Part shown: piece by piece, positions 9,582 to 17,251 of the stretch
How the letters are laid out: each line of letters opens with the position of its first letter
Position numbering within the stretch: position 1 is the stretch's first letter
Source: Terrabacter sp. Root181
GTDB taxonomy: Bacteria; Actinomycetota; Actinomycetes; Actinomycetales; Dermatophilaceae
Length of the DNA stretch: 64,000 bases
Direction: 5' to 3'
Assembly (NCBI RefSeq): GCF_001428505.1
Contig: NZ_LMHU01000001.1
Location: forward strand, 264,273 to 328,272
Translations under genes and position numbers: made by a program
Notes under the pieces: generated by a model
What the model saw: the letters and a program-made list of their open reading frames with translations, nothing else
What the model was told of the DNA's origin: nothing
Database searches by the model: none

Positions 9582-9615
9582 CGAAGGGGAGGATGCGCAG
9601 GCATCCTCCCCTTCG
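9582..9615. terminator. hairpin terminator of the CHAP gene
   Basis: A perfect 15-bp stem (arms at 9582-9596 and 9601-9615, 4-nt loop GCAG) lies 46 bp beyond the stop of the minus-strand CHAP gene. One arm touches a copy of the GTATGCCG motif. Confidence 0.75.
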
Positions 9616-9660
9616 TACGCGCTCAGCTCGCGGAGAGCTCCACGGTCGCGACCTGATGGG

Positions 9661-10536
9661 TCACGGCGCGTAGATGTACCTCATGCCGGGGCCGTCGGTC
9701 AGCGTGCGGGTGTTGTAGTTGTACGCACCGGCGAGGGCGTTCATCTCGACGATCGTCACCTCGTTGCCGTTGACCGCGGTCACCCACGCGACGTGGCCGA
9801 CGCTCGAGGAGCCGTGGACGCCGGGCTCCATGACGAGGATCGAGCGGGTGCGCGGCGTGCCGCTCACGGTGTAGCCGGCGTTGGCGGCACCGGTGTCCCA
9901 GACCATCGCGTTGCCGGTCCAGCCGCCGGGGTAGTAGCCCTCGGACTGGTACCACTTGTTGAGGGCGCCCCACGTGCACTGGCCGTCGGTGGCCCAGTTG
10001 GACGAGGCGCGCATGCCGGACGAGGCGCTCGGGACGGAGCCGTTGCTGCTCGACTTCGACGAGGAGGTGCTCGTCGTCAGCGTCTTGCGGGTCAGGTCAC
10101 GCGAGGCGCGCTGGGCAGCGGCCTTGCGCTCGGCGGCGGCCTTTGCGGCAGCGCGCTCGGTCTTGACCTTGACGTCCTCGATGACCTGCGGCTTGGGCTT
10201 GGCGACGCGCTTGGCGACGGCCTGCTGCGCGGCGGGGGCGTAGCCGATCTTCGACAGTGCGGTCGAGGCGGCGGGAGCGGCGGCCGTGGCGGGGCCGACA
10301 GCGGCCGGAGCCGCAGCGTCCACGCCGGCAGCAGCCGCGACGTCGCCCGAGCTGGGCGACAGGGTGTCGGCGCTCGCCGGGTTGGCGAAGGTGGCGACCA
10401 GTCCACCGGTGGCGGCGACGACGGCACCCGCCTTCATGGCCGGCTGTGCCGACTCGCGGGCGAGGAGCTTGAGCTCGTTGAGGGGGTTGTGGCGGCCTGG
10501 CGCACGGTGGCGACCGCGGATGATCTCAGTGTTCAC
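9661..10536 (-). CDS. secreted CHAP-domain peptidoglycan hydrolase
   Basis: 291 aa from the GTG at 10536 with AGAGG upstream. A twin-positive N-terminus and hydrophobic stretch (KAGAVVAATGGLVATFANPASA, about residues 35-56) form an export signal. An Ala/Lys-rich coiled spacer (105-150) and a Ser-rich linker lead to a C-terminal CHAP domain with catalytic Cys187 (DGQCTWGALNKWY) and His248 (VGHVAWVTAV). CHAP amidases/endopeptidases cut peptidoglycan. The 5' leader carries a c-di-AMP riboswitch, which ties expression to cell-wall or osmotic state, as is known for actinobacterial cell-wall hydrolases. Confidence 0.88.
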   Translation of the reverse strand: MNTEIIRGRHRAPGRHNPLNELKLLARESAQPAMKAGAVVAATGGLVATFANPASADTLSPSSGDVAAAAGVDAAAPAAVGPATAAAPAASTALSKIGYAPAAQQAVAKRVAKPKPQVIEDVKVKTERAAAKAAAERKAAAQRASRDLTRKTLTTSTSSSKSSSNGSVPSASSGMRASSNWATDGQCTWGALNKWYQSEGYYPGGWTGNAMVWDTGAANAGYTVSGTPRTRSILVMEPGVHGSSSVGHVAWVTAVNGNEVTIVEMNALAGAYNYNTRTLTDGPGMRYIYAP

Positions 10537-10549
10537 GCGTCTTACCTCT

Positions 10550-10720
10550 CCGCGCCTACGAAGTTAGCTGTCGGGTTCGGGCGGAAAGGTGCCCGGGCCA
10601 CCTGCCTCGCGAACCGGTCGCGTGGCGGGTGAGTCTTCACCCCAAGGACGTCCGAAGTCGTTGCGCCGGACGCCCGGAGAAACGTGTGGTTCCTCCGCTC
10701 CTGTCACAAGGTTTGATCTC
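10550..10720 (-). promoter_or_regulatory. ydaO/yuaA-type c-di-AMP riboswitch
   Basis: Read on the minus strand, the leader of the CHAP gene contains the conserved blocks of the ydaO family in order: GACAGGAGCGGAGGAACC (about 10687-10706), CCTTGGGGTGAAGACTCACC (about 10626-10646) and CCGAACCCGACAGCTAACTT (about 10560-10581), followed by CGTAGGCGCGGAGAGG that runs into the ribosome-binding site of the gene. In this family c-di-AMP binding usually turns expression off. The position immediately before a peptidoglycan hydrolase matches the known actinobacterial use of this switch. Ends are approximate. Confidence 0.88.
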
Positions 10721-10959
10721 TCTCGTCAGGCGGTGACAGGACTAGGCGGTCCACCTCACGAGAGCCCGACCAGGTGGCCGGACTCCCGGAAGACTAGACG
10801 AGGCAACTGGCAAATGTCACGCCACGGTAACGGCGACGCGCGGGGTACGCCCTTGAAAGTCCGTTGTGTACGTCTATACCAACGCTTTACCTTCCGCCGG
10901 GTGAGACGTGGATCACACCTTGGGGACGTATCGGACAAGCCCCCCATGGGTACGCCGCG

Positions 10960-10980
10960 GGGTCCCGACCGGCGGGACCC
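10960..10980. terminator. short GC hairpin downstream of the sortase relic
   Basis: GGGTCCCG and CGGGACCC form an 8-bp stem with a 5-nt loop 30 bp beyond the stop of the minus-strand sortase pseudogene. The 10721-10959 stretch between riboswitch and hairpin shows no gene; it should hold the promoter of the riboswitch transcript, but I could not assign -35/-10 boxes with confidence. Confidence 0.5.
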
Positions 10981-11009
10981 TCGGTAGCCCCGGCGCGTCA
11001 GCCGGCGCG

Positions 11010-11640
11010 TCAGCCGGCGCTCGACAGGTGGCCGAAGACCACGACGTTGTCGCGGTACTCGTTGCGGCTGTCGGGCCGGGCCCGCCACAGGTGACGAGCC
11101 GGATCTCGGCCCTGGTGACGTCGCCCTTGTAGACGAGGTCGGTCGGGAACTGCGTCTTCGTGTAGGCCGCGACCCGGTCGACAGTGAAGGTCAGGTGCGA
11201 GGCGTCGCGGCGCGACACCGTGACGACGTCGCCGGCCTTGACCCTGCCGAGCTCGTGGAAGATGCCCGGCACCCCCGAGGGCGTGTCGACGTGCGCCGCG
11301 AGGACCGACGGGCCGAGCTGTCCCGGCGTGGGGCCGGCGTCGTAGATCCCGACCTCCTGGGCCGTGCCCGGCACCGAGATGGTCCGTCCCGCTGGACGCG
11401 CAGCGGCACGAAGTGCGACGACCGCACCCCGATCGACGGGATCTCGATCGAGGTCGGTTCGGACGCCTCGAGGAAGTCGCCGATGCCGGCGCCCGCAACG
11501 GCGGCCCCACCTCCGCCTGCCGGCGTCCCACCCTGACCGGGGGACGCCGACGGGCTCGGGTTGGACGAGCCCTTGGTGGACGGGCTCGCCGTGGCCGTGG
11601 GTCCGGCCGAGGAGAGTCCGGGGAGACAAACCGTCCATCC
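11010..11640 (-). pseudogene. class F sortase, frameshifted
   Basis: The sortase sequence is spread over three frames. Frame 1 has [20 protein letters not shown] and RVQRDG (to about 11385); a missing base then shifts to [40 protein letters not shown] and AEIRLVTCGG (to about 11085); a second missing base shifts to RNEYRDNVVVFGHLSSAG and the stop at 11010. The catalytic His (AAHVDT) and Cys (VTCGG) are visible. Class F sortases anchor LPxTG-type proteins. The N-terminus also lacks a clear start and membrane anchor, so the gene is decayed, unless both shifts are sequencing errors in G/C runs. Confidence 0.75.
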
Positions 11641-11877
11641 TTCTCTGCTTCAGACAGGGGGTCGTCGTCGACCGTCTCCGCGCGTGGTTCGCGGCCCGGT
11701 GCCGGTTGGATTGGGGTTCCAGCGAAATTTCGCCGGTCGGGGCCCCCGGTGCACGGCCGACGGGTCTTGACTGGGTGGAGCGGGCGCGCACCGCGCCCGC
11801 CGCAGAACCGGACGCAAGATGCAGATCCGGAAGCAAGCAGAAGAAGTGCCGAAGCAAGAAGAAAGGCAGGACCGACC

Positions 11878-12273
11878 GTGCTGACCAGCTCCCACGCCTT
11901 CAGCGGCTTCTCCGTCGACGACATCCCCGCGGCCCGGGCGTTCTACGCCGAGACCCTCGGCCTGCGCGTCACCGAGGAGAACGGCATGCTGACGCTCCAC
12001 CTCGCCGGCGAGGGCGGCGACCGCCCGACGCTCGTCTACCCCAAGCCCAACCACGAGCCGGCGTCGTTCACGATCCTCAACTTCCCGGTCGACGACATCG
12101 AAGCAGCGGTCGACGAGCTGACCGCGGGGGGCGTCGTCTTCGAGAAGTACGAGGGCACGCCGATGGAGACCGACGCGAAGGGCATCTTCCGCAAGGGCGG
12201 ACCGCTCATTGCGTGGTTCACCGACCCGGCAGGCAACGTGCTGTCCGTCATCGAGGCGCCCGGCCCCGGCTGA
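11878..12273 (+). CDS. VOC (glyoxalase/bleomycin-resistance) family protein
   Basis: 131 aa from the GTG at 11878. Two beta-alpha-beta-beta-beta units are readable: [20 protein letters not shown] with LGLRV, then [20 protein letters not shown], and the ending [17 protein letters not shown] is a VOC hallmark. These small metal-dependent or binding proteins include glyoxalases, dioxygenases and resistance proteins; the ligand is unknown. A purine-rich AAGAAGAAAGG precedes the start. Convergent with the DUF1801 gene 12 bp away. Confidence 0.82.
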   Translation: MLTSSHAFSGFSVDDIPAARAFYAETLGLRVTEENGMLTLHLAGEGGDRPTLVYPKPNHEPASFTILNFPVDDIEAAVDELTAGGVVFEKYEGTPMETDAKGIFRKGGPLIAWFTDPAGNVLSVIEAPGPG

Positions 12274-12285
12274 CCCGTCCGGTCC

Positions 12286-12660
12286 TCAGGCGTCGTGGCC
12301 CTCGGAGACGGCGGCGCGGCGCCTGAGGCAGAGCTCGGTGATCTCGGAGACGAGCTCGAGCGGGACCGGCCGGATGATCGGGAAGCGCACGGTGTCCTTG
12401 GCGCGGCGATAGGGGCTGATCGCCTCCTCGAACCGCGCGTCGCCCGTCGGGACCGGGTAGAGGCCGACGTGGTTCTTCCAGCCGGCGTAGTAGATGAGCG
12501 GCTTGCCGTCGACGGTGAACGTCGCCATGCCGTAGCTGATCTTCTCGCCCGCGTGAGGGGCTACCTCGCGGATCGCGCGGCGGACTCCCGCAAGCTGAGT
12601 TCGCGTCTCCTCGGGGTAGGAGGCGATGTAGTCATCGACTGACGCAAATCTCGGGGCCAA
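12286..12660 (-). CDS. DUF1801 / YdhG-like (frataxin-fold) protein
   Basis: 124 aa with the family signatures VDDYIASYPEETRTQLAGVR, EKISYGMATFTVDGKPLIYY, KNHVGLYPVPTG and the C-terminal TVRFPIIRPVPLELV. DUF1801 proteins have the fold of iron chaperone-like proteins such as Bacillus Fra/YdhG; a role in iron handling is possible but not shown. The best start is a TTG at 12660 with GAGGACC 8 nt upstream. Its upstream region is unusually AT-rich for this genome. Confidence 0.8.
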   Translation of the reverse strand: MAPRFASVDDYIASYPEETRTQLAGVRRAIREVAPHAGEKISYGMATFTVDGKPLIYYAGWKNHVGLYPVPTGDARFEEAISPYRRAKDTVRFPIIRPVPLELVSEITELCLRRRAAVSEGHDA

Positions 12661-12855
12661 TCGTGGTCCTCACTTCAGTTCCGGACCGGTCGTTGGAGGG
12701 GTGTCCTGACTGTATTCAACGAAACGGACGACTGCAAAGTAAGCACACAATTAGGAATCAACTGGTCATAAACCTACAAAACGTGCATTCAGCGGAGCGG
12801 TGGCCCGCAAGACGTGCGGGGAGCGCCCCCGCCATCCGTGTTCGTGTCCGGCCGT
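12661..12855. other. AT-rich intergenic stretch
   Basis: 195 bp between the DUF1801 start and the hydrolase stop. About 12705-12790 is strikingly AT-rich for this genome (CAACTGGTCATAAACCTACA region). It should hold the DUF1801 promoter on the minus strand; no ORF or RNA structure was recognised. Confidence 0.5.
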
Positions 12856-13530
12856 TCAGACGTCGACCCAGGCCTCACCGGCGAGGACCCGACCGACCAC
12901 GCCTGCGGGCCGCCGACCGAGGAGGGTCGCGGCGGCGAAGTCGGCAGCGAGCCCGTCGAAGACGTCGTGCCGTCGCAGCATCGCGTGCTTGCCGCCCTCG
13001 ACGGTGACGTAGCCGACCTCCGCGGTGCGGGCCAGGTCGCGGGCCACCGCGGCCGAGCTGGTCGGCCGGGCGACGCGGTCGTCGTCGCCGTGGACGACGA
13101 GCACCCGCCGGCCGGTGAGGTCGAGCCGTCCCTCGTCCGGGTAGAGCCACGGGTTGAGCGCGACGGCGCTGACGACGGGGTCCTCCCCGGCGGCGAGCAG
13201 GGCCGCGCGTCCCCCGAGAGAGTGCCCGACGAGGCACACGGGCAGGTCGGGGCCGAAGCGGGCGGCGACCTCGCCCAGGGCCCAGCGCACGTCGTCGACC
13301 GGCGTCTGGTGGGCGTCCCAGCCACGCGTCGAGTTGAGCAGGCGCAGCACGGCGAGCTCGCCCTTGGCGGCGCGCGCGATCCGGCTCGCGATCGGCACCA
13401 TCCGCAGCACCGACAGCTGGGTGGGGCTGACGCGCATCGGCCTGCGTCGGGCTCCGCCCCCGTGGAGCACGAGGACGACGCCGCGGGGCGCGCTCGGGGC
13501 CGCCGTGTCGATGAGCCGGGCGTGCGTCAC
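12856..13530 (-). CDS. alpha/beta hydrolase
   Basis: 224 aa from the GTG at 13530, which has AGAGGAGCGAGAC directly upstream; the open frame to 13626 lacks a ribosome-binding site. Alpha/beta-hydrolase landmarks: oxyanion segment VVLVLHGGGARRRPM, nucleophile elbow CLVGHSLGGRAALLAA, acid region RVLVVHGDDDRVARP and catalytic His in VEGGKHAMLRRHD. It resembles dienelactone-hydrolase-type esterases; the substrate is unknown. The gene may be co-transcribed with the alcohol dehydrogenase ending 154 bp upstream, but a large inverted repeat separates them. Confidence 0.8.
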   Translation of the reverse strand: MTHARLIDTAAPSAPRGVVLVLHGGGARRRPMRVSPTQLSVLRMVPIASRIARAAKGELAVLRLLNSTRGWDAHQTPVDDVRWALGEVAARFGPDLPVCLVGHSLGGRAALLAAGEDPVVSAVALNPWLYPDEGRLDLTGRRVLVVHGDDDRVARPTSSAAVARDLARTAEVGYVTVEGGKHAMLRRHDVFDGLAADFAAATLLGRRPAGVVGRVLAGEAWVDV

Positions 13531-13552
13531 GTCTCGCTCCTCTGCCGCCGCT

Positions 13553-13637
13553 GGGTATGCCGTGTGCTCGGGTTCGCGGGTCACCCCGGTGCTTCGGAGC
13601 GCGCGCGTCACCGGCTTGGTGCCCACACGGCATACCC
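13553..13637. repeat. 14-bp inverted repeat built on the GTATGCCG motif
   Basis: GGGTATGCCGTGTG at 13553-13566 and its exact complement CACACGGCATACCC at 13624-13637 flank 57 bp of GC-rich sequence in the leader of the hydrolase gene. Each arm contains the genome-wide over-represented heptamer. Confidence 0.8.
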
Positions 13638-13683
13638 GATCGGTGTCGCCCTCAGGCGGCTGTCCAGGGTTGCTCAGGGCCGC

Positions 13684-14700
13684 TCAGGGGCGCAGGAGCA
13701 CCTTGACGGCGCGGCGCTCGTCCATGGCGCGGTAGCCCTCGGCGACCTCGTCGAGCGGGAGCGTCAGGTCGAAGACCTTGCCCGGGTCGATGCGGCCGTC
13801 GAGGACGCGACCCAGCAGGTCGGGCAGGTAGGTGCGCACGGGCGCCATGCCGCCGGCGAGCCCGACGTTGCGGACGAACATCTGCCGGACGGGCAGCTCG
13901 ACGCCGTGCGGGGCGCCGACGAAGCCGACGGTCGAGCCGGGCCGGCCGATGCGGAAGGCGGTCTTCATCGACTGGTCGGTGCCGACGCACTCGAGCACCG
14001 AGTCGGCGCCGATGCCGTCGGTCAGCTCCATGACCGCCTCGACGCCGGCGTCGTCACGCTCGGCGATGACGTGGGTGGCGCCGAACTCGCGGGCCAGGGC
14101 CTGGCGCGGCTCGTGGCGCGACATCGCGACGATCCGCTCGGCGCCGAGCTCCTTGGCGGCGATGACGCCGCAGAGGCCGACGGCCCCGTCACCGATGACG
14201 ACGGCGGTGCCACCGGGCTGCACGCGCGAGCTGACGGCGGCGTGCCAGCCGGTGGCCATGACGTCGGCGAGGGTGAGCAGCGAGGGCAGCATGGCGTCGT
14301 CGGGCATCCCGTCGGTCGTCACGAGGCTGCCGTCGGCCTGGTTGACGCGGACGAGCTCGGCCTGGCCACTCTCGGTCCAGCCCTGGTGGTCGCAGACCGA
14401 GGTCATGCCGGCGCGGCAGTGCGCACACGTGTTGTCGCAGTGGACGAAGGGGATGACGACGAAGTCGCCCGTGCGGATGGTGCGCACGTCGCCGCCGACC
14501 TCCTCGACGACGCCGACCGCCTCGTGGCCGATCGTCGAGCCGGCCGTGATCGGGTTGGCCCCGCGGTAGGGCCAGAGGTCCGAGCCGCAGATGCAGCCGG
14601 CCACGACGCGCACGATGGCATCGGTCGGGGCCTCGATCGTCGGGTCGGGGACCTCGGTCAGGCGGATGTCACCGGGGGCATGGATCGTCGTCGCGCGCAT
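13684..14700 (-). CDS. zinc-dependent alcohol dehydrogenase (MDR family)
   Basis: 338 aa from the ATG at 14700 (MRATTIHAPGDIRLTEVPDP) with GGAGAAGGA upstream. Catalytic zinc ligands are in GCICGSDLWPYRG and TIGHEAVGVVEEVGGDV; the structural zinc lobe is the four-cysteine segment VHCDNTCAHCRAGMTSVC. The Rossmann motif is VVIGDGAVGLCGVIAA. It should oxidise or reduce an alcohol/aldehyde with NAD(P). The upstream pirin gene on the same strand is 45 bp away, so they may form an operon. The substrate cannot be told. Confidence 0.88.
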   Translation of the reverse strand: MRATTIHAPGDIRLTEVPDPTIEAPTDAIVRVVAGCICGSDLWPYRGANPITAGSTIGHEAVGVVEEVGGDVRTIRTGDFVVIPFVHCDNTCAHCRAGMTSVCDHQGWTESGQAELVRVNQADGSLVTTDGMPDDAMLPSLLTLADVMATGWHAAVSSRVQPGGTAVVIGDGAVGLCGVIAAKELGAERIVAMSRHEPRQALAREFGATHVIAERDDAGVEAVMELTDGIGADSVLECVGTDQSMKTAFRIGRPGSTVGFVGAPHGVELPVRQMFVRNVGLAGGMAPVRTYLPDLLGRVLDGRIDPGKVFDLTLPLDEVAEGYRAMDERRAVKVLLRP

Positions 14701-14745
14701 GCGCCCATCCTTCTCCCGACCGGGGCGCGACCCCAAACCCGCCGG

Positions 14746-15756
14746 TCAGCCGCGCGAGCGGAGCCTGAGGTTGGGCAGGCCAGGCGCCGGGAGGGTGTGC
14801 TCCCAGGCCTCGGGGAAGGTGCCGTAGCGCGCGCCGGGCTGCGCGGCGGCATACGACCCCTCCTCGCGGGGACTGCGCTCGCGCTGCCAGTCCTCGCGGA
14901 AGCCGACGACCTCGTCGTGGCTGCGGCCGATGAAGTTCCACCACATGACGATCTGCTCGCCGAAGGGCGCGCCGCCGAGCACGAGGAAGCGTGCCGGCCC
15001 GTCGGGACCTGCCTCGACGGCGATGCGCTCGGTGCCGGTGGCGTGGAAGGCGAGCTCGCCGGGCTTCGCCGTGACGTCGCCGACCGTGAGCAGGCCTGTG
15101 TCGCAGAGCAGCCCGTGCTCGTGGGTCGGATCGACCTCGATGGTGAGCGAGGCGCCGGCCTCGAGGGTCACCTCGGCGCCGACGAGGTCGGAGAACATCG
15201 TCACGGGCGAGGTCTGACCGAACAGGGTGCCGAGGAAGACGAGGACCCGTGCGCCGTCGACCTCCGTCACGGGCGGGGCGTAGTGCTCGAAGCCCGGCTG
15301 CGCGTTGCGGTCGGCCTCGGGGAGCGCGACCCACAGCTGGGCGCCGTGGAGCACGGTCGTATCGGGGGTGGAGTACTCCGAGTGGGCGATGCCCGAGCCC
15401 GCGGTCATGATGTTGAGCTCGCCGGGCCGCACGAAGGCGTGCGCGCCGGTCGTGTCGCGGTGCTCGACCTCGCCGGAGAAGAGCCACGACACGGTCTGCA
15501 GGCCGGTGTGCGGGTGGCCGGGCACGACCATGCCGCCGGTCTGCGACACGTCGTCGGGCCCGTAGTGGTCGACGAAGCACCACGCGCCGAGGAGCGAGCG
15601 CTCGCGCTGCGGGAGGCTGCGTCGGACCGGCATCGCGCGCGGGCCGCCGAGGGGCACCTCGCGGTAGGGCAGGACGACCGCTGTGGGTGGCCCCGACGAC
15701 GGGACCTCGTCGTCGCCGCAGACGAGCTCGGTGGGGTGGCGGTCGGGGTTGCTCAC
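14746..15756 (-). CDS. pirin family protein
   Basis: 336 aa bicupin. The pirin metal site is visible: GHPHTGLQTVSWLFSGEVEH near residue 80 and AGSGIAHSEYS near 119. The C-terminal pirin_C domain ends with GEQIVMWWNFIGRSHDEV. Pirins bind Fe and include quercetinases and regulators; the role here is not known. The start is a GTG at 15756, with GAGGGG unusually close to it. It is divergent from the MFS gene. Confidence 0.85.
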   Translation of the reverse strand: MSNPDRHPTELVCGDDEVPSSGPPTAVVLPYREVPLGGPRAMPVRRSLPQRERSLLGAWCFVDHYGPDDVSQTGGMVVPGHPHTGLQTVSWLFSGEVEHRDTTGAHAFVRPGELNIMTAGSGIAHSEYSTPDTTVLHGAQLWVALPEADRNAQPGFEHYAPPVTEVDGARVLVFLGTLFGQTSPVTMFSDLVGAEVTLEAGASLTIEVDPTHEHGLLCDTGLLTVGDVTAKPGELAFHATGTERIAVEAGPDGPARFLVLGGAPFGEQIVMWWNFIGRSHDEVVGFREDWQRERSPREEGSYAAAQPGARYGTFPEAWEHTLPAPGLPNLRLRSRG

Positions 15757-15782
15757 CCCCTCAGGCTAGGCCCGGCGACGGG

Positions 15783-15823
15783 TCTGGTTGCAGGTCTGGT
15801 GTGCTTCTGGTTGCAGGTCCGGT
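15783..15823. promoter_or_regulatory. 18-bp direct repeat in the pirin/MFS divergent promoter region
   Basis: TCTGGTTGCAGGTCTGGT at 15783-15800 recurs at 15806-15823 with one mismatch, 23 bp apart (about two helical turns), ending 16 bp before the MFS start codon. The spacing and place suggest a regulator-binding site, but no regulator is encoded next to it. Confidence 0.45.
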
Positions 15824-15839
15824 TGCTAGGTTGCCCGGC

Positions 15840-17168
15840 ATGACCGACTCGGCCGCCAGCGCCCCCACCACCGGCGTCGGCCCGGGACGCTGGTCGGCGT
15901 GGCGGGTCGTCTGGTGGTTCGGCTTCGTCAGCCTCGCCGCCGACATGGTCTACGAGGGCGCGCGCTCGATGTACGGCCCGCTCCTCGCCTCGCTCGGCGC
16001 GACCGCGGTCGTCGTCGGCCTCGTGACCGGCGCCGGGGAGGCCATGGCGCTCGTGCTGCGCCTCGTCTTCGGACCGCTCGCGGACCGGACCGGCCGCTAC
16101 TGGGGCCTGACGATCATCGGCTACGGCCTCACCGCCGTCTGCGTGCCGCTGCTCGCCGTGACGCCGTTCGTCGGCGGTGCCGGGCTCGTGCTGGCCTCGG
16201 TCCTCATCCTCCTCGAGCGGTCGGGCAAGGCCGTGCGGAGCCCGTCGAAGTCCGCGCTGCTCGCCCACGTCGCGTCGGCGGTCGGTCGCGGCCGGGGCTT
16301 CGGGGTGCACAAGGCGCTCGACCAGGTCGGGGCCTTCGCCGGACCGCTGCTCGTCGCGGGCGTCATCGCGGCCACTGGCGCCATCTGGCCGAGCATGGCG
16401 GTCCTCGCGATCCCGGGCACGGCGGCGATGCTGCTCCTCGCCGTCATCCGCTCGCACGTGCCCGACCCGTCGGTCTACGACGTCGACGCCCCGGAGGCGG
16501 CGAGCACGTCGAGCACGCCCGTGGCAGTAGCGGTTCCGGGTGGTGAGCCGGCGCGTCGCGGGCTGCGCGGCTGGTTCGCCGACGCCGTCGGCTCGGGCCT
16601 GCCGCGCGAGTTCTTCGGCTACGCCCTGGCGGCCGGGCTCATGACCGGTGGCCTCGTCACGTTCGGCATCATCGGCTACCACCTCACCGTCGAGGGGCTC
16701 GTCCCCGTCGCCACCGTCCCGATCGTGTATGCCGGCGCCATGGGTGTCGAGGCGCTCGCCGCCCTCGGCGTGGGCCTCGTCTACGACCGCCACGGCGGCG
16801 CCGTGCTGTATGCCGTGCCGGTGCTCGTCGCGCTCGTGCCCCCGCTCGCCCTGTCGGGGTCCGTGGCGCTCTCCCTCGTCGGGGTCGCCGTCTGGGGCCT
16901 GGCCTACGGCGTGCAGGACTCGACCGTCAAGGCGCTCGTCGCGGAGGTCGTGGAGGCCCCGAGGCGCGCGACGGCATACGGCGTCTTCGCGGGGGTGCAG
17001 GGCGCGTTCGCGATCGTCGGCGGGCTCGTGTCCGGCTGGCTCTACGACCGGTCGCTGCCCGTCCTGGTCGGTGTCGTCGCGGTGAGCCAGCTCGTCGCGC
17101 TCGTCCTCCTCGCCCGCACCGTCCGCACGCTCCACCCCGACCGTGTGACGACCGGGCCACTCGAGTAA
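15840..17168 (+). CDS. MFS transporter
   Basis: 442 aa from the ATG at 15840 (MTDSAASAPTTGVGPGRWSA). Twelve hydrophobic segments are readable, split by a central cytoplasmic loop around residues 207-245 (SHVPDPSVYDVDAPEAAS). The first loop has RLVFGPLADRTGRYW, the MFS motif A equivalent, and the fourth segment is followed by LLERSGKAVRSPSKSALLAH. Direction and substrate are unknown; the type is common among drug/metabolite exporters. Monocistronic, followed by a long hairpin terminator. Confidence 0.85.
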   Translation: MTDSAASAPTTGVGPGRWSAWRVVWWFGFVSLAADMVYEGARSMYGPLLASLGATAVVVGLVTGAGEAMALVLRLVFGPLADRTGRYWGLTIIGYGLTAVCVPLLAVTPFVGGAGLVLASVLILLERSGKAVRSPSKSALLAHVASAVGRGRGFGVHKALDQVGAFAGPLLVAGVIAATGAIWPSMAVLAIPGTAAMLLLAVIRSHVPDPSVYDVDAPEAASTSSTPVAVAVPGGEPARRGLRGWFADAVGSGLPREFFGYALAAGLMTGGLVTFGIIGYHLTVEGLVPVATVPIVYAGAMGVEALAALGVGLVYDRHGGAVLYAVPVLVALVPPLALSGSVALSLVGVAVWGLAYGVQDSTVKALVAEVVEAPRRATAYGVFAGVQGAFAIVGGLVSGWLYDRSLPVLVGVVAVSQLVALVLLARTVRTLHPDRVTTGPLE

Positions 17169-17189
17169 CGGGGAGGACCCCTCCACCGT

Positions 17190-17227
17190 CGAGTGGCCCC
17201 GTCGTCGCGGGACGACGGGGCCACTCG
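17190..17227. terminator. strong bidirectional hairpin terminator
   Basis: A perfect 17-bp stem (arms 17190-17206 and 17211-17227, loop GCGG) lies between the convergent MFS and subtilase genes. The right arm end repeats GGGCCACTCGAGT from the last codons of the MFS gene. Confidence 0.88.
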
Positions 17228-17251
17228 AGTGCGATGCGGTGGTGCGGTTGG

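Noticed and set aside
12814-15843. 1009-codon open frame on the plus strand
   Set aside because: Antisense to the hydrolase, alcohol dehydrogenase and pirin genes, all of which have clear motifs; low-complexity translation.
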